The notes under the pieces: model-generated
The model's input: the letters and a program-made list of their open reading frames with translations, nothing else
The model's database searches: none
What the model was told of the DNA's origin: nothing
Shown: positions 1-11,221 of the stretch, in pieces
Layout of the letters: each line of letters opens with the position of its first letter
How positions within the stretch are numbered: the stretch's first letter is position 1
Translations under genes and position numbers: made by a program
Assembly (NCBI GenBank): GCA_029851415.1
Contig: CM056741.1
Coordinates: forward strand, 145,316,522 to 145,380,521
Direction: 5' to 3'
Length of the DNA stretch: 64,000 bases
From: Eretmocerus hayati
Taxonomy: Eukaryota; Arthropoda; Insecta; Hymenoptera; Aphelinidae

Positions 1-350
1 CACCCGGAGTGCGCCGATTCAAGAATTCACTCACTTTGCGCTGGAATGAATAATCAGTTCGATTGGTTGCGGGTTCTAATACATCGTTGGAGCGCAGCAT
101 CGAGGTCATGTTGGACGTCACTGGGTGTTTATGTGCACTCCCAGAAGTGCGGGCAGCTGGGTGCCGTGTTGTTGTGGTGAGCTACGTTGATTGTTTCTGG
201 CTGCTCATCGGAGAATGAGTCGTCTCGATGCTTGGTGAGACGGGATGGGTTTCGCCTCGGGCACCACGTTGGGCACCAATATTGACAGGGCCGCATCGAG
301 GGCTCACGGCAGGTCGGTGTGAGCCGAGAAGCTGGCCTACGGTCTGTCAC
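1..350 (-). mobile_element. possible LTR-retroelement edge with tRNA-Lys-like primer site
   Basis: On the minus strand, positions 278 down to 261 read TGGTGCCCAACGTGGTGC. This resembles the TGGCGCCCAACGTGGG primer-binding site of tRNA-Lys-primed LTR elements. Going down towards position 1 on the minus strand, the sequence after this site would be the start of the element's internal region. Positions 11-23 resemble part of the gag region of the intact gypsy element at 60.5 kb (a GCGCCGATTCAAG stretch). No long reading frame survives and no second LTR is in the window. The LTR itself would lie above 278, with an outer end I could not fix. This is a weak call resting mainly on the primer-site match. 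Confidence 0.3.
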
Positions 351-835
351 TCGAAGGTCTAGACTCGTTAAAACACTATAACACCTTAGGTCGCGGCGAG
401 AGGGCGAAAGTTGAAAATGTAACTGCGTTATGAATGCAAATAACTCGAAGTTGATATGGCACGACCATGCGTTACACTTGACACTGTAGAATTAGCACTC
501 TTATGGCGTACATTTTGAGTTTAGGGCGTTTGACACAGAGGGATGCTGAATGGTTTCGTGGGATTGGGAAGGAAAAGGGTTGAATTGAATACACAGGAAT
601 GATGCACACACTTGACGCGGTAGCCGGCACTACAATCTAACTTAAGGTTTACCCACACTAACGGATTACAACTATTATTAAGGAGAGATTTAGGGATCGC
701 GGCACTCTGCAAGACCACGGCGTAGCGTGACGTGAATGTAGCGTAAGCGAGTCGTGGCACACGGACGCGGTCTATGGTGTGACGCGCGTAGTGGCCGGTC
801 GGAGCGTTGAGATTCGAATGACATCTATGAAGTAA

Positions 836-1060
836 ATGAAGTCCCCAGACAGTGCTCGGCTCGTCTTATATACCTACTGGGATGGGCATCCGCAAAATAG
901 CTGCATGCCACCCGTGGGCATCCGGCGAATTGCCGGATTCCGCGGCGTCCGCCGATTTCCTGGATTTCCCGATGGTCATCCGCAGAATCCGTGGATTCCG
1001 CGGATGCCGCAAGGGCATCCGGTAATTAGGCGGATGGCCAATAGATGACTCACCCCTGGG
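836..1060. repeat. GC-rich cluster of GGGCATCCG / GGATTCCGCGG motifs
   Basis: This block repeats short words such as GGGCATCCG, GGATTCCGCGG and CATCCGCAGAAT in both orientations, so it can fold back on itself. The stretch is open in one frame, but its translation is a low-complexity Pro/Arg/Gly/His product of the repeats, so I do not call a gene. It may be the motif-rich end of a DNA element. Confidence 0.45.
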
Positions 1061-4000
1061 GATCCGCCAAAAGCCCGGCTGACACTCCGTGACTCACACT
1101 CATGCGTAAACAAGCTTGGGTAGGAATGAAGTCCATTTGATTATGTATCAAATTGATATGTGGACTGATGATGACATGAGCTGCGCACGTCAAACTCACT
1201 CAACGTTTGAATTAATACTCACTGGACTGTATTGTCATCTTGTACAAAGAGTTCATGAAAAAACGAGTTTTTTCTCCCAATCACAAAATAGATGACAGAT
1301 GGAAATTCTCAAAAAATTTGTGGAGCCACTAGAATTTTTATGTAGCAAGACTCCGACCTGTAATTCATACCATACCATACCGGTCGGAAGTTTGTATTTA
1401 AAATAGACTAGTCCAAATGAGAAAATCTGAATTCTGCGGACTCGTTCGCCCAAATGACTTAAATTTAGCTCATTCTGTAGCTTTCAAATGTACTTCAAGG
1501 ACTCTGAGGTTTCTTCCCTGCGGCACAACAGGTTTTCGGTAAGTCGAGTCGGATTCTCGGGAAAATTCATAAAAGTTGAATCAAAACTCAGCTTTGCAAG
1601 TCAAACGTGACTGGATGGATAAAAATGATTCAAGAAGTCAAAGGCTTCAAAGTCTGTCTTCGGATAAAGTTATTTCAGGCCGGTCCCATGAGTCCGAGAA
1701 ACAACGGTTTGTCTGATGGAATATTTCTCTCGAAAATGAGTCCCAAAATTCAAGTGAGGGAATTGGACTTACGGTGACATTTCTTCAATTTCTCTAAGGT
1801 TTTCCCTTTATTGCCGAAGTAGAAAACTGATAACAAGTTCATATAGACTTAAACATGGGTCCTTTCATGATTTTTCAATTACTGGTCAATATCTTGAGAG
1901 AAACCTTTGGTAATAAAAACGGTCAATTTTCAAACCAGAAGTGACTTGGAATAACTTTCAAGAACGGATTTTGAAGCTCTTCATTTTTAGTTTCAGAGAC
2001 CTTCTGAATCATTTTGACCCACTTTTTATGAATTTTCCCAAGGATTTGACTCAACTCATTGGAAACCTGTTGTGCCCCCTTGAGAAAAAAACCCAAAAAG
2101 AATCCTTGGAGGACTCAAAAAAAGCTATGAGATAAGCTGGATCAGAGTCATCTTGGACCACAGAGGCTGTAGAAATCGAAGTTTCATAATTTGGACTTTT
2201 CCTTTCCAGGTGTATACAAACGTTTGACCGGTCGTATATGGTGTGAAAATTCAAAGGTTATGGATGTATGTCCAAATCACAAGGCAATAAAATGAAACCA
2301 TCTGCGAATACAGTAGCAAAACGCCGAGACCTTACGCAGTAGGCAATTCTCTGGAATTCGCAAAAATCATCCATAAGCGCGAGTATATAAAATACATCCG
2401 CGTAAGAAATGGTTTGCAAAAGCAGGAGTCGGTCTATCTCATCGTATATGTGCAGTATACATTATACTTTACATGAAGAAGCAGGAGAAGGTGGGGGTTC
2501 GCGGAAAAACAGAGTGCATTCAATAAAGTCGCGAACGCCACGTGCAGAGCCAACGTAGCAGTGAGAGAGCAACAATAGAAAATCCACGCAAGATTATCTC
2601 GCGCTCGGCAGATGCATCCGAGCGACATAGATTTATAGCTGAGCTCTGCCCCCCCCCCCCCCAGACCGACATCGGACCCTTCGTGGGAGAGAATCTTTTT
2701 CTCTCTCTCTCCCTGCAAATGATATATCCCATCGAGCCCTGTTGGCTGCTGCTCCCGGCTCTGAGCTACTCTGATGGTACTCCCTTATCCCATCAGAGAG
2801 CACAAGTTGGTATCAGTGTACAATACACCCACTCTCTCTAGCGATATGTGTATTCCAAGATATGACCGATTTGCTAAGAATTGCGAGCTGAGCTACTTGC
2901 GATGACTATGCGAGATTGTGTTGTACCATGTAGAAGTCGTGCACATGTTGCATTGCAGACACGCATATTATCGCAGACTCGTTTTTCACGGGTGATCAAC
3001 GACGCATGTGTAATGTATGACCGCAGTGTGCGATCAAGCACTTTGACGATATGAACCGAGCTGGAGAATAGTGTCTGATAATGGTGAGCGCGAGAATTTG
3101 TGTTTACTCTTTGCCGGAGGATAAGTAAGTACATCGAGAAGATGCTCCTGGAGATTCTTCTTGATAAAACGAGTAGCTTTGTGCTCATTGATGAAGATTG
3201 ATCGTGAAGAGAGATTTTATATTTGAATTATTATTGACCGATGACTTTTTTAAATTTTTCAGTGTTAACATTTCATTCCACTTGAAAATCAAATAAGGGA
3301 ATTGGAAACAATAGAGATTTCAGAATCGAGCATATTATCAAATGCCTCTTCCAAAAAGGGACTGTAATTGTATTATTGAAATAGATTCTATGTATGTTTC
3401 TGATTCTTGGCAAGATGAACTTATAATATAAGTTGGATGAAATCGTTGATGACGAGGATAGAAACCGTCTCATTAAATGAATACAATAAAAGAAAATTAT
3501 AAAGAGGGTCATGAATAAAATTTCAACTAGATTGGCTGCACATAGCGACAAAACTTCACACACTATTATACTTTATCTAACTGAGATGGCAATAGCTTGG
3601 ATGCTCCTAGGCTAGCACTAGGGCGATAAAAATCCTACTTTCGTATGATTTTTGATCACATCTACGTGTTTGGTTTTTTTCGTCTTTTATATCCCGAATA
3701 TTCAAAAAAAGAAGAGAAGTTTGCACAGTCATTGATCACTTGCGACTTTGAAGGAAATGATGCTAGGGAAATGATACTAATGGAATCTCGCAGATTTAGA
3801 AATTTGAAATTCTTCTTTTTAAACATTTTTCGACAACTCTTCACAAGCAAGTCGTGAGCTTTTGAAAAATAAAAGTTTATACATTTGAAACACGTTGGAT
3901 TAAAAGGACACACGCTCTGAATTTTCTCCGGGGGTTTGAGTCATTCAAATACTTCAAAATTCTTCCACATACTAAATACATAATGTAAAGTTCCCTAAAC

Positions 4001-4388
4001 TTTCCAAATTTCTAGTCAGAATGGTTCTGCGGTATTGGCTTGGAGGCCTGTGCGGTAGAAAGGTACAATCTTCTTAGCGAGCATCAGGTCTTGTAGATTA
4101 CATCTTAGGTCATGTCTGAACTGAAATTCAAAAAATTGGGAAATTTCTTGTCAATATCGCATGCATGTAGTGTGTAATTTATTCCACTCAGGAAGATAAT
4201 GTTAAAAAGATGAACGAGATTGCAATTCTTGAAAACTAGAATACATTCAGATTTTATCCTTATTATTTATTTAGCTTAATTTCATTCAGAATTGCAGATG
4301 ATAGCTTGAATAGGTTCCTTCTTACTCTGTTGGCCTCCGACATAAGTGAGAAGGAACACATCAAAATTAGCGAAATGCATGAATAAAA
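1061..4388. other. no gene seen
   Basis: AT-rich DNA with only short, unrelated open frames. It holds a run of 14 C at 2649-2662 and a CT-rich run near 2700-2713. I see no recognisable protein, RNA gene or complete transposon here. Confidence 0.6.
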
Positions 4389-4570
4389 CAGTACATTTCG
4401 ATACAAGGGTGGAAAAACTTTTTTTCGCGTCCGAGTGTTGGGTTTCCGGCCTGAGCCGTAGGCGAAGGTCGGAATCGACACGAGGATGCGAAAAATAAGT
4501 TTTACATCCGTGTATCGAATACTATTTTTTGACAAACTGTGAGAGAAAGTGGGAAATCAGTGCGGAAAAG
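4389..4570 (+). repeat. dispersed repeat family A, copy 1
   Basis: The block starts AGTACATTTCGATACAAGGG and contains CCTGAGCCGTAGGCGAAGG, then a GTGTATCGAAT stretch, then TTTTTTGACAAACTGTGAG. The same order recurs at 12370-12580 in the same orientation, and the end part at about 7535-7690 in reverse. Coding frames through it are not conserved between copies. The ends are fuzzy and no target duplication was found. Confidence 0.6.
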
Positions 4571-4728
4571 TTACTTTTTGTTATTCTGTGCGCAAAAATG
4601 GCTATTCAGACTCGAGTGTGCGAGCGTAAATAGCGGATTTGCACATTATTTCGGATCAAGTGTGTGCCAAAAATTTTTTACACACTGCTTTAATGCACTT
4701 TTGTGCGCCAATAAGTCATTTACGCACT

Positions 4729-5008
4729 GGGGGTCGATTTTAAACTCTGGCCGTGGCCGCTAGACCACTCACACGGGTCGCGTGACCAGCGCGGACACGC
4801 TTATGTGCGTTTATGTGAGTGGGTCTGCGCGGAAAGAAACGTCCGCGGTCCGCGATTCCGCGTTTCGTACAGCAAGAACAAAAACGCGGAATCGCGGAAC
4901 TCGGACGTTTCTTTCCGCGCAGACCCACGCACATAAGCGTGTCCGCGCTGGTCACGCGACCAGTGTGAGTGGTCTAGCGGCCACGGCCAGAGTTTAAAAT
5001 CGACCCCC
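4729..5008. mobile_element. 280 bp palindromic MITE
   Basis: The block starts GGGGGTCGATTTTAAACTCT and ends with the reverse complement of it. The arms (about 130 bp each) stay nearly perfect to a short centre around 4870, so the whole element can form one hairpin. The arms are GC-rich compared with the flanks and include GCGCGGACACGCTTATGTGC. It encodes nothing credible. I could not see a clear target-site duplication. Confidence 0.75.
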
Positions 5009-5633
5009 TGTTCAAACTTCGTTTGCGCAGTGGATCCAATTTGAATCATGTTAATGTCTGATCAATCTCCTCTCAGTAAAGAAGTGAATATTATGAATTG
5101 CTAGCTGTGGACGATTTAGAAAATAGTTCGGAGAATCAAGCATGCATGTCTATGTGTCGCTAAAAAAAAGGATACGAACCTTCAATTACTCTTTGTTTGG
5201 GATGAATTCATAGTAAAAAAATTCAGTCGATCGATAGCGATAGAAATGTTCTTAATCTTTGAGTCTACCTTCTCAGATTCATGCAGATGATCAATCATGT
5301 CTACACAAATTTACATATGAAATATCAAAATTAGATCTTTTGATAGCTGGCGATATTTTCGAGCAGCGTGGTAACACGCTATAACAACAAGACTTTTTTC
5401 TGATACATTTTTCAGAAATTTTTTTCAGTAGGGGGGCTCCGCCCCCTGCACCCCCGCCGGGGCTCCGCCCTTGGACCCCCACCGTGGGTCGCGGCCGTGG
5501 ACCCACTCATGCTGGGAAAGGAGAAGCAGGCCTGTCGACTCTTGGGACGACGGCCAATTTTCGCATCGTCCCCTGTTGTTAGGGCGGGTTACATTTTTGC
5601 TCACAGAAATAACAAAAAATATCGTAAGTGACT
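5009..5633. other. no gene seen; GC-rich patch at 5430-5520
   Basis: No gene is recognisable. The patch at 5430-5520 holds repeated GGGGCTCCGCCC and GGACCCCCACC words in an otherwise AT-rich stretch. Confidence 0.5.
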
Positions 5634-5795
5634 CGGGCGCCGACATTTCCGCACTCGTCCCCGCACTCGTGTACAAACGTTTCGTTTGCGCACAGTTCCC
5701 CCGTTTACGCACTGCGTAAACGACGAAACTGTGCGCAAATGGAACGTTTGCACACTCGTTGCGGGGACTCGTGGGCAAATATCTTTTGGCGCCCT
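5634..5795. repeat. imperfect palindrome (MITE-like)
   Basis: The left arm contains GGGCGCCGACATTTCC then CCCCGCACTCGTGTACAAACG. The right arm has the inverse, CGTTTGCACACTCGTTGCGGGG then GGCGCCC. The centre is GTTTACGCACTGCGTAAAC near 5705. The words TTTGCGCAC and TTTACGCAC also occur near family A repeats at 4.6-4.75 kb and 7.7 kb, so these fragments may belong together. Confidence 0.55.
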
Positions 5796-6440
5796 TGTAG
5801 CTTAATATACTATTCTCGCACAGTGTGTCAAAAAGATATCATTACGCTAAACTATAAAATTTTTTGTAGGTCCATAGGCGTCCGGGTTATTGCCAAATCG
5901 GTGCGATGATATGAATATGATCCATTTCTATGGTAGAATAATTTACTTGCATGGCATGCAATGGGCAACAATGTTTTAACCATTCAAATTATCTCCACAA
6001 ATATTTTCAAGGACCATAATTCGCTTATCTGTAACATTCACGGCCATAAAAATACAAGAACTAACGATCCGTTTCTCACTATTTCGTTCATTTTCGATCA
6101 CGTTCTGAACAAATAACGGCAAAGTTTCGATGAATAGATTTTGACCCAAGTACGAAGCCTGCCTTATCGACTTTACTGAATACGATCAGAGCTCAGAGAT
6201 CTTGATCGCAAGTGTCATAGTAAGTACTTACTTACTAAGTAGTTCACTTCGAACTTCAAACTCTGTTCGAAGGTGTTATCTCAGCTCCGAAGTATTCAAG
6301 ATACATGTAATCAAGAATCTCGTTAGAAACCACTGTCCAAACTGGCGAATAAAAGTAATGAGATACGCGTATACATACTTGTCGCTCTAGACTCCAACCA
6401 GGTAAATTCCATGATAAACGTAACTTTTCTGATAGACAGA
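5796..6440. other. no gene seen
   Basis: AT-rich sequence without recognisable coding or repeat structure. Confidence 0.5.
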
Positions 6441-6590
6441 CTCATATGCATATCGACCCATGTCTCGGTTGGGTGTAGATAGTCGTAAGAACTAAGTAGA
6501 AGGTCATGGGTTCGATCCCCTCTGAGCCATTTTGTCTCTCTTCGTCTGACGAAAATTTTTTGAGTTTCTTAGATTTACAGCAAAAATAAA
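6441..6590 (+). mobile_element. tRNA-derived SINE-like sequence
   Basis: An internal RNA polymerase III B-box, GGTTCGATCCC, lies at 509-519 past position 6000 in a T-arm context (AGGTCATGGGTTCGATCCCC) followed by TCTGAGCCA. About 45 bp upstream is an A-box-like TGTCTCGGTTGGGTG. The 5' acceptor strand that should pair with CTGAGCC is missing, so this is not a functional tRNA; a tRNA-derived SINE head or tRNA pseudogene fits best. The next sequence (from about 6595) belongs to a different dispersed repeat. Confidence 0.45.
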
Positions 6591-6765
6591 AAACGCATAT
6601 GAGTAGTTCTGCGAAAACTTCGATATTTGGGGGTCGATAATGTGCCAGCGCTAAATCTCTGTTCCGAAGGTTCTAAGATGTATTTTTCGACTTTTTGAAA
6701 CATATATAAAGTATGAATAAACCCGCGCACGAATGTAAATTTTCCCACTCATCAGTACCATAAGA

Positions 6766-7089
6766 GGTTCATTCGATTATGCGGGTCGGAGCGTGCGGAG
6801 CGCTCCGAGCGCTCGGATCGGTCCGGTCTCGTCCATCACCGAACGCGCGTTCGGACAAGTTCGCTCGGAGCGCCCCGAACGCTCCGTCTAAGATTTCTAG
6901 CCGCGGAGAGGGGAGACAGCCTGTTTCTTATGCTGTGGACGATTCCTCTCCTCTCCTCGGCTGAAAATCTTGGACGGAGCGTTCCGAGCGCTCCGGGCGA
7001 ACTTTTGTCCGAACGCGCGTTCGGTGATGGGATGGACGGGACGAGACCGGACCGATCCGAGCGCTCCGACCCGCATAATCGAATAAACC
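6766..7089. mobile_element. ~320 bp palindromic MITE
   Basis: The ends are inverted: the left starts GGTTCATTCGATTATGCGGG, and the right end read backwards is GGTTTATTCGATTATGCGGG. The arms run about 140 bp and contain GAGCGCTCCGAGCGCTC and CCGAACGCGCGTTCGG, themselves palindromic. The centre lies near 6925. It abuts another MITE at its right end. Confidence 0.75.
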
Positions 7090-7092
7090 TAA

Positions 7093-7387
7093 GGGTGTGT
7101 CCACAAGTGAAGCGCCCGCGCCGAGCCCAGGCGCGCGGCGCCACTCCCGGCACCCGCGCTGGCACCGCGCTCTGAGCAGGCTCAAAAATTCCCCACGTTA
7201 CCGACTATATCCGGGGTATAGAACCGAAGTTTGGCCACCTCGATCGCTAAGTACAACTCCGAAAAGAGGAGTCAACGCGTGTGTCTATAAATTTACACAA
7301 ACAATTTCTAGCGCGCGCCAGCGCCGGTGCCGGGAGCGGCGCCACGCGCCGGGGCTCGGCGCGGGCGCTTCACTTGTGGACACACCC
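7093..7387. mobile_element. 295 bp MITE with TAA target duplication (PIF/Harbinger-like)
   Basis: The terminal inverted repeat begins GGGTGTGTCCACAAGTGAAG and continues through GCGCCCGCGCCGAGCCC for about 60 bp on both sides. The flanking trinucleotide TAA is present at 7090-7092 and 7388-7390. A three-base TWA duplication with a G-rich terminus is typical of PIF/Harbinger MITEs; the assignment rests on that signature only, since no transposase is present. It sits immediately next to the MITE at 6766-7089. Confidence 0.75.
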
Positions 7388-7529
7388 TAAGGATGGCATG
7401 GAGAGACGCGGTAGCGTCACACGGACATGACATCTTGACACTAAAATTGATCTCACGGCCAAACAGTTTGACTTACAGTCTTGAGGTATGGAGGAGGTTC
7501 ATTTGGCTGCTCTGCAAAGTGGGAAAATA

Positions 7530-7690
7530 ATTTTTTTTTGACACACTGTGCGAGAAAGTAACTTTCCCGCACTGATTTCCCACTTTCTCTCACAGTTTGT
7601 CAAAAAATAGTATTCGATACACGGGTGTAAAACTTATTTTTCCACCCTTGTATCGAAATGTACTCTTTCGATCGACTGTACGTAAAACAC
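7530..7690 (-). repeat. dispersed repeat family A, inverted copy
   Basis: Read on the minus strand, this stretch repeats the second half of the family A blocks at 4389 and 12370: the TATCGAA block, the TTTTTTGACAAACTGTGAG block and the TTACTTTCTCGCACAG end. It interrupts the family E repeat. Confidence 0.6.
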
Positions 7691-8410
7691 TGCTTTACGC
7701 ACGGTAGTTTTCGTTTACTTTGCGCCCAGTCGATCAGAAAACGTATTTCGATACTCGGGCGTGAAGTTTTTTTGCTTTACTCGTGCTAATTTCTACCCTC
7801 GCCAGGGCTCGGGCCGAAAACAATCACTCAAAAAGCAAAACCAAACTTCCCTCCCTCGAATCGAAAAATACTATTTCGGTACTTTGGGGCATGGAAAATT
7901 TGCGCCTGATGATTTACTTCAAGAATAAATTGGTGCGGAAAAGCCTGGAACGAGGCAAATTCACTTTTATCGAGGAAAACTGAGGGTGTAAAATTTTAAG
8001 TAAAATTGCGCCACAGAATGTATGTGCTCAGCGCACACACAAAAAGTGGTCTTTGGGCTCTCATAGCAATGGGATTTGGTGCTTAATACCATGATATTTG
8101 ATGTATTGGCTCGCCCGATTCCCGAACGAATTCTACTACGGCCCCTCACGCTCACAAAGGTGGAAATAATGGAAAACCCGCACGCGGCACGGACCTGACA
8201 TTTTGACCCTTTTTTCGATGGTAGTTTTTTTGGGTCACCCTGGTTCAGAGAACTAATGGTTGCAACAAAAAGAGCGCAAAAAATACATTAAAAATGACTT
8301 TTGTCATTATTGCCTCAAGTGTTTGAAGGGTTCGTACAAGCTGGCACACACTATTTCAAAGTTTCCACGGAGGTACTCATATACACTCGAAAATGTAGCA
8401 ACTGGATTCA

Positions 8411-10222
8411 AAGATTTTAGCTAAAATTCCACAAATTGACGTCTATACAGAGCACTATGGAAGAATGAAAATATGAGAATGGATGAGCTCCCTCTAGAGT
8501 ACTTTTTGCCCTAAACTGTGATGCTGACATTTTGGGACCTTTTGACCACGAGATAGTCTTGAGTTTTCAAACATGACATTTTCGCATCAGAGCAGAATCT
8601 CAAAACATACGATTGTGTTTTACTCAAAGTTCAGGTAAAGTGTTCAATATATTCTGCCATTAGTTTTTTATTTCAACTTTGCAACGTTTTGGTTGTAATA
8701 TCATGACCGTCTTCAAGCTCAACTCATTTTAATAATCATATTTTGAAGGATCACAATGGTTTCATTCCAAAAGTCGTTGAAGAAATCATGCGGTCCTTCA
8801 AATTTTTATTTTTGAATAAAGTTGAGCCTAGAAATTTACATCTTAATTGAAAATTTGAACACTTGAAATAAAAACTTTCTGCAGGAAATACTAATCACTT
8901 CGATTCAAATTTGTACATAGGTGCAACTGATCATCTTGCAGTGGCATTAATTTCATCTACATCGTGTTTTGTGTCATCTGGGTCCCAAAGTTTTTGAACT
9001 TGATGGAGACATTTTGTTCTATCCGCGGATTAGAATACATTATCTATAAAAAATCTTGAGAGACGACTATCATAATGAATTCCTCTCGAACGATAACGAT
9101 CGAAATAAAGATAAATGTCCATAGCTGATGCCTCGATTATCTCTCAAGTGATCCGCACGTATTACTGTAACACATATGTACAGGTAAGCCGATTTTTTCC
9201 ACAAAAAATGAAATCCTTCAGTGTTGCACGCATAATCATTAAGTTTCTCCAAGAAGTTTCCTCATTCTTTAACTTAATGAGACTGGGTCCAGTGCGTAAT
9301 TGCTTTACCCACGTCAAGTTCACAGGCTACATAAAAGGTCGAGGGAGTTCGTCTGCAAGCCCAAGAGAGACGAGCATCTGCTGCTGCCCCTTAAAGAAGA
9401 GATGGAGATTATTCTTCTCCCTCGTGTCGGCTTTTGCACTCGCCATTTATGGACAAAGAAGAGAACATTCGCGTGTCCTATGGCTTGACCACAAGTCGTT
9501 TCGGTGGACTCACTCGTCGCAAAATGCGACCCTCACTTCTTTTTATGCGTCTGCATGGAGACGACCAAACCCTAATACAGACTCCTTTCTCGTGTAACTT
9601 TCTTGACTTTGCTAGGGCACATATTACGTTTCGCAACCGCAAGAGTAAATAATTTTAGACAGCAGCCGAATCGAAATGTTGTTACGCAACTTTGACAAAT
9701 AGCTGGCAGACTATTCGAGTCACCTCACTTAGAAGTCATTCAAAATCAAACAGACAGAGTTTGAGTACATTCAACTTCATAGCTAGATTGTACTTGTTTT
9801 TTTTTTTTTTTTTTTTTGGCACGTCATCTCACTCGGATCCCAAAGAAATACCATTGAAAATTTTTAGATTAGCTTCTATCAAGTAGTATCAGAATTTATA
9901 TGAAAGGACGCATAATCAACGGATTAATAAGTTGTCGTAGATTGTTCTTTGTTGTAATTAAGCTTTACAGCCTTACAGAAAGATCTTATCTTGTCTCTAA
10001 CGGTGTGAACAATCGCTCGTGTATATATACGTACCACGCGCGGTGACCATGATGAACTGGCACCTGTTTGCGTATGATTCGAAAAGTTGCGTAGTGGTAC
10101 ATATTTTCAACAATTTTTTTGAAATTAGAATTTAATAAATAGAAACGATCAACTCTCTGTCAATCAAAACAATCATTGGAAGGAAGAAATTCGAAATTCA
10201 AGAAGAATTTTGGAAAGCTCTC
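8411..10222. other. no gene seen
   Basis: AT-rich in the first part. Between 9250 and 9640 base composition is more balanced, and two overlapping frames stay open for 60-160 codons; neither resembles a known family, so I do not call a gene. A run of about 21 T lies at 9797-9817. Confidence 0.5.
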
Positions 10223-10518
10223 TGCTGAAAATAATTCCGTGGGACCCCGTGGGATCCCATGGAACTTCGTGGGACCTGGCCCTGGGAAAATGTTTGATCT
10301 TGACACTTGGGAAATTTGGCCTCTAAGACGTGCAGCATACAAATTTTGACCATTTCTCTTCCAAAATTGGTTGAATTTTATCGATTATGGTCGAAATTCG
10401 TATGATACACGTTTCCAATGCCGAATTTCATAAAAAAACAAAATTGGAAATTCTCCCAGGGCCAGGTCCCACGAAGTTCCATGGGATTCCATGAGGTCCC
10501 ACGGGATTATTTTCAGCA
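10223..10518. mobile_element. 296 bp palindromic MITE with GTGGGACC motifs
   Basis: Both ends start TGCTGAAAATAAT (the right one inverted), followed by several copies of CCGTGGGA(C/T)CCC and CCATGGAA, then GGACCTGGCCCTGGGA. The arms are about 70 bp and the centre is AT-rich. No target duplication is clear. Confidence 0.7.
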
Positions 10519-11221
10519 AGGTTGTGATTGGCAGCGGAAGAGTCCTTATGACATTAGCTAGTAGCTTACAATCATTACGGATTGAAAGAGTCTCAGTTTC
10601 ACTTCTATATTCTAGTTCCACAGCCAAGACGAAGAAGTTACGATAGATTAATCATTTGTGTCAAGGTTGTTTACGAAGATGTCCTCTAATTTTTCGCGCC
10701 ATTGGGATAGAGAGCAAACGACGAGATGATAAAGTTTCTACAAGAAAGTAAAAAGTAATGGCTTAGCTCATGAAAGTAAAGAAAATACAAGAGTAAAAAA
10801 TGAATGGGGTAATAATAGGTGTGCGGGCTTATTAGAATTTATTGCGCCAGTTACTCGGCTAGACTAATGAGAAGCGTAGCCCATAGAAAATAGCGCCACT
10901 GAAAATGCCACCAATTAGTCATTCGAGCCTATACGCCGAGCCAGCGTTGCTTGGGTGCCTACAAGTCGCTATTAATTTATACACGTCCGAGCTGCATACA
11001 TCACGGGAAAGTTATAAAGTCATTACTTCCAATGACAACCTCAGCGAGAAGAGGAAGTATGAAATTCAATTGTGTTTTATTTACACGATTTAATTTAAAG
11101 AAATCGCCAATGCGTGCAGTTATCACCTAAGAAATGTTTAGCGAATGAAATTCGGCGCAGATACTTTCATTAATTCAATTCTGATCTCCAATACACGTTG
11201 ATTGGTTTTCTGACTCATTAG
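10519..11221. other. no gene seen
   Basis: AT-rich sequence with short random frames only. Confidence 0.5.

Larger units (their letters stand above)
6595..8410 (+). repeat. dispersed repeat family E, copy 1, broken by MITEs
   Basis: The segment 6610-6765 (GATATTTGGGGGTCGATAAT onward) and the segments 7391-7440 and about 8190-8390 match 38320-38720 in the same order and orientation. In the later copy they are nearly continuous. Copy 1 is therefore split by two MITEs (6766-7089 and 7093-7387), an inverted family A fragment and unclassified sequence. No coding capacity is seen. Confidence 0.65.

Noticed and set aside
9115..9597. 160-codon plus-strand frame
   Set aside because: Overlaps two other open frames, has no recognisable domain and lies in repeat-rich DNA.
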